Below are positions 35,301-41,468 of a stretch of 64,000 nt of DNA, piece after piece (positions within the stretch are counted from its first letter, which is position 1; each line of letters begins with the position of its first letter). The DNA lies in NCBI GenBank assembly GCA_016183765.1, contig JACPEA010000016.1:1-64000 (forward strand). The letters are read 5' to 3'. This DNA comes from Bacteroidota bacterium. Lineage in GTDB: Bacteria > Bacteroidota > Bacteroidia > Chitinophagales > Chitinophagaceae. Made by a program: the position numbers and the translations under genes. The notes below the pieces were generated by a model, which saw only the letters and a list, made by a program, of their open reading frames with translations, was not told the origin of the DNA and searched no databases.

Positions 35301-36056
35301 GAAATCCATTTCATGGTCAACGATTACCGTTCTTGCAAAAAGCTCTTCCGAAAGCACCGGGGCCGCCTGCCATATCGAAGCCGCGATAAATGCCATCACT
35401 TCTTCGGCGGTAGCGGCGCCGATCACCTGCTGCGATGGTGGTCCTTCCAATAATGTAACCAGTTTTTTTGCCTGTGTTTCCCGGCCCGCCAGAACGAGCG
35501 AAGGAGGGATGGCATGTTTGCTTCCCTTGCTCCATGTTTCCCAAAACTGATCAAGTGTAATAATCTCTGTGTGTTTACCGATTGCCTGACCCAGCCATGC
35601 ACCGACAATCGGGTACTGTTCCACCCATTCTTCGAGCGATGCGGCATCGAGCAGGATCACTTCTTTCCAGATGCCTTCGATATTTTTTTCCTCCATCCAC
35701 TGTTCTTTGTTTGGAAAGAAACGGGATGTAATCGCTATGTAAGTTGTTTCAGCGGGAACCAATGTGCCAGGTTTGGCTGTTCTTTTAGCATAGTCCTTAT
35801 TCGCTTTTTGTCTCGGCTCTTTTTCCGTGCCGATCTCCCAAACCGAAAGCCCTGCCGGCACTTTCTGGGTTGCTGTTTCGTTTTGTATGATGCCATCCCA
35901 GCCAGGATACCTGATGGCATCCCCACCGGGAAAAGAGATTTTTGTAATGCCCGCTGCTTCTGCAAGGGCAAGTTTGCGGATCAGTACCGGCAGCTGGTCC
36001 TGGCAATCCCGTTCATTGTCCCATCCCTGTAAATTGTTGGCGGTCACCCATTTCAT
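32325..36056 (-). CDS. 1243-aa nuclease-like/STAND-like sensor protein
   Basis: The N-terminal ~95 residues carry 'PGWDGII' (D54) and 'SVWEIGTEKEPRQKANKDY' (E74, lysines after), which looks like a PD-(D/E)XK restriction-endonuclease-like core, perhaps degenerate. At about 190-235 'LVLAGRETQAKKLVTLLEGPPSQQVIGAATAEEVMAFIAASIW' occupies the place of a STAND/AAA+ P-loop, but no GxxxxGKS/T is present. The remaining ~950 residues are helical, repeat-rich, consistent with a large sensor. A GGAGG ribosome-binding site precedes the ATG, unusual here. First gene of the operon with the 341-aa TM protein and SIR2. Divergent from lexA-like. Probably the infection sensor; not a named system to my knowledge. 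Confidence 0.75.
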   Translation of the reverse strand: MKWVTANNLQGWDNERDCQDQLPVLIRKLALAEAAGITKISFPGGDAIRYPGWDGIIQNETATQKVPAGLSVWEIGTEKEPRQKANKDYAKRTAKPGTLVPAETTYIAITSRFFPNKEQWMEEKNIEGIWKEVILLDAASLEEWVEQYPIVGAWLGQAIGKHTEIITLDQFWETWSKGSKHAIPPSLVLAGRETQAKKLVTLLEGPPSQQVIGAATAEEVMAFIAASIWQAAPVLSEELFARTVIVDHEMDFRKLMVQKNPMVLIMNFEDSGLLNQAVRNGHHVLLVADVTARGGDTFVLPRLRKEGFEKALQEMGFSYDESFNLSKDSAQSLSVLRRLLQFVQNQRPDWAKGDHPAVIIPALLAGGWNENCPGDKQLLAALSGMEYETYIEKLLPWTLQKDPPVLKIGTVWKITSALDAWSILAQNTRRKDFDLLKQYSLLVLSELNPALELEPEKQMMAGLLGKKFEYSSVLKKGMLHSLVMIAVFGDDFNIQGMEQPQRFVDGIIKTILNGADGRKLCSVYRYLPGFAEAAPDVFLNEMEEALTNRPESICELFIETSGGLTPHSHHTGLLWALESLATQESYLLRVTLLLGKLSKYDNRVTITNTAMNSLREIYVPWYVQIDTPFHKRRLVLEKLGEVMPGTAWTLLMNLLPDHHGIAHPITRCNWRNNTTTEYEPTNAEFNDFNTFLVDWLTTHHQGNAEKLLALTKAITRLYLDDHRKVLDCLLSIRSVISDEDSFAIADGLREILDNHREHQEQDWAIPESYLLGIEEVFRTFEPQNPVAKHLHLFTEGGRYFDHEGVLEKMRVDAMQEMYQQDGLDAIMQAVGRTENARWLGYFLGHISISIDEQNKVLNLLASDDNTRANFAHWYIIANVKRSGEEWISTTVDRIQTLPFTSGQQAAFFWALPDSDFTFALLEKADPAVQKLFWSKADVWFNGKTEQQKQYRFEKMTTANRHLTLLEKASYGPEELTSEMIAAILYNAATIHSAETVHLRAHNVGRMFESLHKRNEIDEERMANLEVLYLAFLTDRHSPYEPVTLYRELETKPAFFVEVLSMQYREDEGPRVELSEEEWQKKHAMAKASRDLLNSWRTIPGIQPDGSVDEQKVRGWVTTVRELAEKANRLKSCDGELGKILSYFPKNNDAAPPLVICELIDQIGTDRLVSGFRVALRNQRGTYVKSAYEGGQQERNLAARFESMHKQTMHTWPKTSAIFKAIAEEYEYDAKRADEEAQIDELIR

Positions 36057-36120
36057 ATTACGTTCCTCCTTTGGTCAAATTTACCTAAGATTGACAGGTA
36101 GCGATCTGGTGTGCAGAAAT

Positions 36121-36149
36121 AATCAAATAAGGATTGTAATTATTTGATT
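36121..36149. promoter_or_regulatory. 10-bp inverted repeat in the shared promoter region
   Basis: AATCAAATAA (36121-36130) and TTATTTGATT (36140-36149), 9-nt spacer, between the divergent 1243-aa gene and the LexA-like gene. Candidate operator for the LexA-like repressor or another regulator. On the minus strand a TAAATTTG -7-like box lies at 36083-36076 in front of the 1243-aa gene. Confidence 0.45.
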
Positions 36150-36213
36150 TACAAATCATTTAGTTATAAACATTCGCTAAAAGCAGCTATTTGTCCCCAC
36201 TGTTAATAAAATG

Positions 36214-36268
36214 CTTGAATATTAGTAAAAAATAGTGTATAATTTTGTGTATTATAATGTTTAATACA
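36214..36268 (+). promoter_or_regulatory. lexA-like promoter and autoregulatory operator
   Basis: A TTG at 36215-36217 and a TAATTTTG (TAnnTTTG) at 36240-36247 form a Bacteroidota-type promoter (22-nt spacing). A perfect inverted repeat TGTATTA/TAATACA (36248-36254 and 36262-36268) covers the start point and touches the ATG at 36268. This is the expected place for autorepression. Confidence 0.55.
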
Positions 36269-36888
36269 TGCCAATGGAAATTTTAAGTAATAAAGCAGCA
36301 GAAGCAATCAAGCATATTCGGCAGTTTATTATGGATCACGGCCGTATGCCATCCACACGGGAACTAATGAAGGAGATGAAGTATAAATCAACGCTGTCGG
36401 TTGTGCTGCTGCTCAATGAACTCGCACTGAAAGGGTTTATCGAAAAGAAAGTTGATGGTACTTATAAATTTTTAAAGGATCTCGTTTCAGGTGAGAGTGC
36501 GCGGACGGTGCTTGTTCCCCTTGTGGGGTTTGGAAACTGTGGTTCACCGATGTTAGCGGAAGAAAACGTGGAGGCAATGATCCCTGTATCAACCAGTCTC
36601 GCAAAATCAGGTTATAAATATTTCCTGCTGCGGGCGAAAGGTGATTCGATGAACGAAGCGGGTATCCAACCTGGTGATCTTTTGCTGGTGCGCCAGCAAG
36701 CCACTGCTGAGAATGGGCAGATCGTGGTGGCGCTGATCGATGATGAAGCGACCGTGAAGGAATTCCTGCATAAGGGTAATATTGTGCAGCTTCTGCCGCG
36801 ATCAACAAATGAAAAACATCAGCCGATCATATTAAGTGAAGATTTCAGCATTCAAGGGATTGTAGTCAATACGATACCTGCATCATAA
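36268..36888 (+). CDS. LexA/S24-family self-cleaving transcriptional repressor
   Basis: 206 residues. The N-terminal winged HTH resembles LexA ('AAEAIKHIRQFIMDHGRMPSTRELMKEMKYKST...LLLNELALKGFIEKK'). The C-terminal S24 peptidase has the Ser-Lys dyad S127 ('KGDSMNEAGIQPGD') and K164 ('DDEATVKEF'), with a Cys91-Gly92 bond ('GNCGSP') at the position of the autocleavage site. It would be inactivated by RecA-ssDNA, derepressing targets after DNA damage. Start at 36268 or at the ATG 36274. It sits between the SIR2 operon (divergent) and the CBASS operon (downstream), so it may control either or both. Confidence 0.88.
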   Translation: MPMEILSNKAAEAIKHIRQFIMDHGRMPSTRELMKEMKYKSTLSVVLLLNELALKGFIEKKVDGTYKFLKDLVSGESARTVLVPLVGFGNCGSPMLAEENVEAMIPVSTSLAKSGYKYFLLRAKGDSMNEAGIQPGDLLLVRQQATAENGQIVVALIDDEATVKEFLHKGNIVQLLPRSTNEKHQPIILSEDFSIQGIVVNTIPAS

Positions 36889-36896
36889 AATAACAA

Positions 36897-37167
36897 TTAA
36901 CGTGTTGTGCTATTAAAATCACCCCGACAATCGGGGTTTCTTGTCGCTCAAGGCCGCTGGGCCTCGTCCCTGTTCCCGGGCTGCATTTTCTTCTGCCAAA
37001 ATGTGCTACGCATCATTTTGCCTGCCATCGCATTCGCTCGGCACCGAACAAAATGAGGCCCGTCCACAGGGACTGATTAGAAATTTTTCATCGATCACCC
37101 CATAATTGGTAGTTTTTATTTTTTTAAACATACAAACCTTAAATGCTCTAATAGCACAACACGTTAA
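36897..37167. repeat. Inverted-repeat-bounded structured segment between lexA-like and CBASS
   Basis: Perfect 19-bp arms TTAACGTGTTGTGCTATTA at 36897-36915 and its complement at 37149-37167 enclose 233 bp with no reading frame of interest. The left arm begins 8 bp after the repressor stop, the right arm ends 13 bp before the CD-NTase ATG. Inside are more pairings: GGGCCTC (36959-36965) with GAGGCCC (37055-37061), GTCCCTGT (36966-36973) with ACAGGGAC (37066-37073), TCATTTTG (37013-37020) with CAAAATGA (37049-37056). It could be an invertible segment, a MITE-like insertion or a structured RNA. Confidence 0.75.
36922..36942 (+). terminator. Terminator of the lexA-like gene
   Basis: CCCCGA (36922-36927) and TCGGGG (36931-36936), 3-nt loop, followed by a T-rich tail. 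It lies inside the inverted-repeat segment, so an inversion would move it to the CBASS side. Confidence 0.75.
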
Positions 37168-37180
37168 CAATTATTCAATC

Positions 37181-38164
37181 ATGACACTACTACAAGGCAT
37201 TAACCAATTGATCGATAATATTTCGGTTACAGACAAACAGGAAAACAGTATCACAGCTTCCATCAATAATCTTGACGGCTACCTGCTGGATAAAGACAAT
37301 GATCTCCATATAGACAGCACCTTCCGTAACGGATCGTACGAACGTGATACGATTATCCGCCCACTGGATGATATCGATGTGTTCGCGGTGCTGAACCGCG
37401 ATAAATGGAAAGATGAGTTCGGCAATCTCCCCACACCGCAAAGTGTTTTAACGAAGCTGAAAAACTATTTGAATGGTCTTACAGACTACGAGGGTACGGT
37501 GAGCCAGGACAGACCCTGTGTAACGATCCGGTTAAGTGATAAAGATTTCGATGTGCTGCCGAGTTTCCGCGATTTCGGCGGCGGCTACCTGATACCGAAT
37601 TACGATTTGAGTTCGTGGATATATGCGAATCCTGAACTGTTGACGACCAATCTTGATTCCGTGAACCGTTTAAGAAACTATAAAGTCAAACCCACGATCA
37701 AAGCTGTGAAGTACTGGAACCGGGATATCGGCAAACTGATCCCGTCCTATCATATCGAAGAAGTGGCGATCAGTATTTTCCAAATGCATGATGGGAAGAA
37801 CCAGGAAGAAATGATCCGCTGCTGGTTTGAGAATGCTGTATACTATTTACGGCAGAGCAAGTTCAAGTCGGAGAACGATTATACGACCGCGATAAAGAAA
37901 ATTGAAAAGACGCGCAAGAAATTAAAGGATGCGAAGGGAAAATATGATAACGACGATGAAGCCGGTGCAAAGCTGATCTGGAAGGAAGTGTTTGGTAAGG
38001 AGTTCCCTGCAGTTGACGCTGAGGAAGTAAAGAATTTTACCAAATCACTTGCTGCAGGCACGATGCGCGTCGGTGCAACCGGACTGCTTTCAGAAACTGC
38101 AGGTTCCAGCATCAGGCCATCAAAAGGATATTTCGGAGACCATGAGACCAAGACAATATTATAA
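37181..38164 (+). CDS. CBASS CD-NTase (oligonucleotide cyclase)
   Basis: 327 residues from the ATG at 37181; an upstream start at 37106 would begin inside the inverted repeat and is unlikely. The nucleotidyltransferase core has 'NGSYERDTI' (G51, S52), the catalytic DxD D64/D66 ('LDDIDVFAVL') and the third acidic residue D124 ('KDFDVLPSF'), the SMODS/cGAS-DncV type. It should make a cyclic oligonucleotide signal on infection. The C-terminus ends 'GYFGDHETKTIL', a free tail suited for conjugation by the adjacent E2. It overlaps the E2 gene by 23 bp. First gene of the CBASS operon. Confidence 0.9.
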   Translation: MTLLQGINQLIDNISVTDKQENSITASINNLDGYLLDKDNDLHIDSTFRNGSYERDTIIRPLDDIDVFAVLNRDKWKDEFGNLPTPQSVLTKLKNYLNGLTDYEGTVSQDRPCVTIRLSDKDFDVLPSFRDFGGGYLIPNYDLSSWIYANPELLTTNLDSVNRLRNYKVKPTIKAVKYWNRDIGKLIPSYHIEEVAISIFQMHDGKNQEEMIRCWFENAVYYLRQSKFKSENDYTTAIKKIEKTRKKLKDAKGKYDNDDEAGAKLIWKEVFGKEFPAVDAEEVKNFTKSLAAGTMRVGATGLLSETAGSSIRPSKGYFGDHETKTIL

Positions 38165-38570
38165 TGACAGCAGCATACAAATAGCAGCGATGAAAGCGCT
38201 TTTCCCGCAGTTCAAGGCAGTACGGAAGGGAAAAGACACAATCGAATTTACCGGGCAGTTACAGGTGAAGCCGGAACTGCCTGTATATACCATTTCTGTT
38301 TTGTACGATGGCGATCAGCGCCCGAAAGTAAAAGTCCTGTATCCCACGCTTGTAGCAGAGCCTAAACATTTTTACCAGGCCAGCGGAACGCTCTGTCTTT
38401 ACCAGCCGCGCGATTTTAAATGGCGGCGCTTTAAACTGATCGCGCGTGAAATCATGGGCTGGACGGCGGGCTGGATTTATTTTTATGAAGCGTGGCTGCA
38501 GTACGGTGAATGGTACGGGCCGGAAGCGGATCATGATGCCGATTTTGAAAAATATTTAAAAGAGAATTAG
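38142..38570 (+). CDS. Type II short CBASS E2-like conjugating protein
   Basis: 142 residues from the ATG at 38142, inside the end of the CD-NTase gene. The E2 fold signature is clear: a beta-rich N-half, then 'GTLCLYQPRDFKW' with candidate catalytic C85, and 'AGWIYFYEAWLQYGEWYGPEADH', the conserved C-terminal helix of bacterial stand-alone E2 proteins. There is no ThiF/E1 or JAB gene here, so it fits the 'short' type II CBASS in which the E2 alone attaches the CD-NTase C-terminus to a target to stimulate it. Confidence 0.85.
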   Translation: MRPRQYYNDSSIQIAAMKALFPQFKAVRKGKDTIEFTGQLQVKPELPVYTISVLYDGDQRPKVKVLYPTLVAEPKHFYQASGTLCLYQPRDFKWRRFKLIAREIMGWTAGWIYFYEAWLQYGEWYGPEADHDADFEKYLKEN

Positions 38571-38588
38571 TATGGCAAAAAAAAACTG

Positions 38589-39356
38589 ATGCGATTTGTA
38601 CCCTTCGCAAAATCTTACAAAGTGATCGAAAGATGGAACGGCTATGCCGACCTGCTGTTGTATGTTTCTACCATATTCAGCCTTGTCATAACTTTCCTGG
38701 GCGGCGAAATGGCAGAAGCCCTCAAAACCGCATTGATAACCATCAACTGTATTATCATCGCAGCTTATGTGGGGGTCGATAACTGGTGCAGTTTATCCTT
38801 CGCGAAAACTGAAATGAGGCGGCGTGTGGACTGGCTGGATAATTCTTTCAACACCAATTATTCCGGTCAGAAATCGAAAGGTTATTTCACCAATGAAAAT
38901 GTTTCGCCCGGCCTTTATAAACTGGCGGTGAATGGCTTTGAAAATTCACATCACACCCATTTTATCATATCCAAAATGCTAACAGGTATCTTTTTTAAAA
39001 CAGTTGTGATCGCCGCTGTCTTTATTTTTTCTTTTTTTTACGGCAATCGTGAACTCTTTCGCCTTTTGTTTGAACTGCCCCTGCCGGTAATACTGATTCA
39101 AAAATTCATCAAGGCATGTTATTATCAATCACGTATGGATAATGTGCAGGATCGTTTTAAAACATTGTTCAATGATCTTATTCACGGTGACTTCGATAAG
39201 TATACCGCAAGTGTATTGCGCGGGGTGATCGATTATGAAGCAACACTATCCTGGGCTTCCATCCCGCTCAAAGGCAAACTGTTTGAAAAATATAAAGATC
39301 AGCTGTCGGAAGAATGGGAACAATTAAAGATCAATTACGGAATAAAACCTGTATAG
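38589..39356 (+). CDS. S-4TM-like pore-forming CBASS effector
   Basis: 255 residues from the ATG at 38589. Four hydrophobic segments fall at about 22-40, 45-62, 130-150 and 155-172; the region between holds 'VDNWCSLSFAKTEMRRRVDWLDNSF'. The layout matches S-4TM effectors that bind the cyclic nucleotide and depolarise the inner membrane. A better start may be the ATG at 38572, two bases after the E2 stop, but the eight-A run (38578-38585) puts it out of frame. One more A would give MAKKKLMRFV... in frame. The next gene starts at the stop codon (TAGATG), so translation is coupled. Confidence 0.8.
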   Translation: MRFVPFAKSYKVIERWNGYADLLLYVSTIFSLVITFLGGEMAEALKTALITINCIIIAAYVGVDNWCSLSFAKTEMRRRVDWLDNSFNTNYSGQKSKGYFTNENVSPGLYKLAVNGFENSHHTHFIISKMLTGIFFKTVVIAAVFIFSFFYGNRELFRLLFELPLPVILIQKFIKACYYQSRMDNVQDRFKTLFNDLIHGDFDKYTASVLRGVIDYEATLSWASIPLKGKLFEKYKDQLSEEWEQLKINYGIKPV

Positions 39357-40169
39357 ATGGATATTGGGTTACACAATCACTTAAAACGGCTGGCTTCTGA
39401 TCTGTTTATCAAGCACCAGGGTTCAGAACGGACGAAGATCGACCGGTCTATCAATGTGCTTATAGACCGGATGGAAGAATATTATGACGATGAAATCGAA
39501 GATGTGGTTGTGTTCGGTTCCTACAGCCGTGATACGATTCTACCGCGCCGGTTCGATCCACACTCGGATATCGACCTGCTGATCCATTTCAATACAAAGG
39601 AATACGATAAAATATTACCCGATAGTTACCGCAATTCTTTGCGAAAATTTGCGATCAAGCATTACCCGCAGTCACTGATCACAAAAGACAATCCATCGGT
39701 GGTACTTGAACTCAACCATATCAAGTTCGATCTTGTTCCTGCTGTTCTATCTGAAAGTTTTTGGTTCGGTGATACATACCGGATACCTAAGCGCAACGGC
39801 GGATGGCAGGACAGCGATCCAACTGCGTTCAATGAAAAATTAACAAGGGTCAATAAGCGCAATAACTCTGTTGTAAAGCCCGTTATCCGCCTTGTCAAAT
39901 ACTGGAACGCCACTCAGGGCTATCCTTATTTTTCTTATGAACTCGAAACGGCGATCAGTAAACTGGATTGGTGGTCGGGCAATATCCTGGACGACTTTTT
40001 TTATGTTGTGAAAAATCTTCCCGATTACGGACTTCCCGGCTGGGCTGCAACCAAAGTTGACCGGCTCAAAGACAATGCGCGGTCTGCGCGCAGGTATATG
40101 GAAGATGATGATGCACGGAGATGCCGAATGCTTTTGGATAAAATATTACCTCCTGTATTTGTTTTTTAA
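39357..40169 (+). CDS. Second nucleotidyltransferase (SMODS-like) of the CBASS operon
   Basis: 270 residues. The NTase core is 'VFGSYSRDTI' (G54, S55), D71 and D73 in 'PHSDIDLLIHF', and D125 in 'HIKFDLVPA', so all three metal-binding acids are present. It resembles SMODS/CD-NTases in layout but is shorter than the first one (270 vs 327) and carries an Arg/Asp-rich C-terminus ('NARSARRYMEDDDARRCRML'). The ATG immediately follows the effector stop (TAGATG). Whether it makes a second signal, modifies another molecule or is a regulatory paralogue cannot be told. Confidence 0.82.
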   Translation: MDIGLHNHLKRLASDLFIKHQGSERTKIDRSINVLIDRMEEYYDDEIEDVVVFGSYSRDTILPRRFDPHSDIDLLIHFNTKEYDKILPDSYRNSLRKFAIKHYPQSLITKDNPSVVLELNHIKFDLVPAVLSESFWFGDTYRIPKRNGGWQDSDPTAFNEKLTRVNKRNNSVVKPVIRLVKYWNATQGYPYFSYELETAISKLDWWSGNILDDFFYVVKNLPDYGLPGWAATKVDRLKDNARSARRYMEDDDARRCRMLLDKILPPVFVF

Positions 40170-40179
40170 ACATAACGAT

Positions 40180-40428
40180 ATGAAACAAGAAGAAATTGAG
40201 CAATATGCAAGACCCATCCGAACTGTTTTTGAAACAACCGTTCTGCATTTTGCTAACGGAGCAAAATTTCATGGATTTTTCGAGGGCAATCCTGTAGGCG
40301 AACAATCGCATACAGCACAGAACAAATGGAACTTTGTGCGCTATAACGATGGCAAAGATTCCAATGTAAAGACAATGGTTGATGGGAGTGAAATTGCCAG
40401 CATTGAAATTGTGCCGCGCGGAAAGTAA
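40180..40428 (+). CDS. Small hypothetical protein at the end of the CBASS operon
   Basis: 82 residues from the ATG at 40180 ('MKQEEIEQYARPIRTVFETTVLHFANGAKFHGFFEGNP'), a small alpha/beta protein with an SH3-like or LSm-like beta pattern in the middle. A frame open further upstream starts inside the nucleotidyltransferase gene and is unlikely. It lies 10 bp after that gene, so it belongs to the same transcript. No motif recognised; it converges with the protease gene. Confidence 0.65.
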   Translation: MKQEEIEQYARPIRTVFETTVLHFANGAKFHGFFEGNPVGEQSHTAQNKWNFVRYNDGKDSNVKTMVDGSEIASIEIVPRGK

Positions 40429-40437
40429 CCAGTTTGT

Positions 40438-41295
40438 TTATGATGATTTATCGTCATCAACTGTGTTATCTTCCAACATGCCGGTATCAATGGCGATATC
40501 CAGCAGTTTAATGCATTCCTGAATCGAAAAACCATAGACCATTTTACTGGGAACGCGCACGAGGCAGGCGACCGCTACCAGCAACCCGTCTGAATCAATG
40601 ATCGGTGCGCCGCTGCAACCTTTGTATTCGTTCTCATCGCGAATGATTTCCCTTGCTAAGAAGATATGAAAATGCTTATCAGTCCTGTGAAACTTTAAAC
40701 CGTGTTTAAAGGCGTGTTCCATTTTCAAGTAGATGCCATCGTAATCATGTTTGATCTTCCCAAAGAATGCATAGGTTTTGTTTTGATGCGGTAGTGCTGT
40801 ATCGCGGCTGTCAAGGATCATTTTGTATCCCGCCTCGATCTTAAAGGATGTAAAATCGATTTCAGGCTGAATCAGTTCTATGTTACCCTTTATCTCCGCG
40901 AATGTGATATCCAGTTTTTTACCATTTTTCAGCAGATCTTCAAACTCTTTTATTTCTGAAGTATGACCTACTGTAAACAAATCGAAATAACAAAAGCCGC
41001 CAAGCGGCTGAATGGGCGTGCTTACATTTTCAGATGGCAAATTGGTTTCAAGAAAAGTAGCAAGATTGGGATCATCGGTTACATGCCTTACCGATACCAG
41101 AAAGAAGCGCTCCCTGTGTTCCATCACAAAGCCCGAACCAAAGCCCTCTGGTTTTGGGTTGTCCCGGTCGGCGAGAAATACCTGAATTGACGAGCGCACA
41201 ATAATGTCACTGACTGTTAACTGATGCTGTTCCTGTTTTTCCTGTTGTTCCATTTCCGATTGTAATAAGTGTTGACCTATCTGAATAATATACAA
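40438..41295 (-). CDS. Trypsin-like serine protease domain protein
   Basis: 285 residues. A chymotrypsin-fold triad is visible: H71 ('SVRHVTDD'), D129 ('KKLDITFAEI') and S228 in 'KGCSGAPII', followed by 'DGLLVAVA'. There is no signal peptide, so it should act in the cytoplasm. Start may be Met1 or Met15 ('MEQQEKQEQ'). Cytoplasmic trypsin-like proteases occur as effectors or processing factors in defence islands. It is convergent with the CBASS operon and is the last recognised cargo gene before decayed chromosomal genes. Confidence 0.82.
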   Translation of the reverse strand: MYIIQIGQHLLQSEMEQQEKQEQHQLTVSDIIVRSSIQVFLADRDNPKPEGFGSGFVMEHRERFFLVSVRHVTDDPNLATFLETNLPSENVSTPIQPLGGFCYFDLFTVGHTSEIKEFEDLLKNGKKLDITFAEIKGNIELIQPEIDFTSFKIEAGYKMILDSRDTALPHQNKTYAFFGKIKHDYDGIYLKMEHAFKHGLKFHRTDKHFHIFLAREIIRDENEYKGCSGAPIIDSDGLLVAVACLVRVPSKMVYGFSIQECIKLLDIAIDTGMLEDNTVDDDKSS

Positions 41296-41468
41296 AAAAG
41301 CAATGGTAAATCCAAATTGCTGGCGGCCCGGTAAACCAAACGGCGCGGTTTTACAAAAGCATCGGGGCGGATGTTTTAAGTGTGGTCAAGTAGGCATTGC
41401 AGCGTTTTCCCCTGATTTTAAGTCATTTGTAGTGATGATATGATTGGCATAGCTTTATATTTGAAAAG

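Larger units (their letters stand above)
14468..41300. mobile_element. Integrative mobilizable element with defence cargo (right end not defined)
   Basis: The left end is set by the tRNA-Arg fragment and the adjacent integrase. The minus-strand backbone 19.0-29.3 kb carries coupling protein, relaxase, relaxosome accessory protein, RadC-like, DUF932, SSB and TnsA-like genes. Cargo lies at 16.2-18.7, 23.5-25.7 and 29.3-41.3 kb. No VirB4, TraJ/K/M/N-type or pilus genes are seen, so transfer would need a helper. The right limit is a guess at the last cargo gene; I found no second copy of the tRNA fragment anywhere to 64000, so the element could be longer or its right junction may have decayed. 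Confidence 0.6.

Noticed and set aside
35735..35971. Second frames inside the 1243-aa gene (several of 60-170 codons on both strands)
   Set aside because: They overlap a conserved reading frame and look like shadows; none has a recognisable protein pattern.
32325..36056. Calling the 1243-aa protein an Avs/STAND ATPase
   Set aside because: No P-loop (GxxxxGKS/T) or Walker B was found at the expected position, so only 'STAND-like' is supportable.
36897..37167. Retron-like ncRNA between lexA and CBASS
   Set aside because: There is no reverse transcriptase gene nearby, although inverted repeats are present.
41296..41468. Right attachment site expected beyond the protease gene
   Set aside because: No match to the tRNA-Arg fragment (14468-14509) was seen here or elsewhere to 64000, so I do not place attR.
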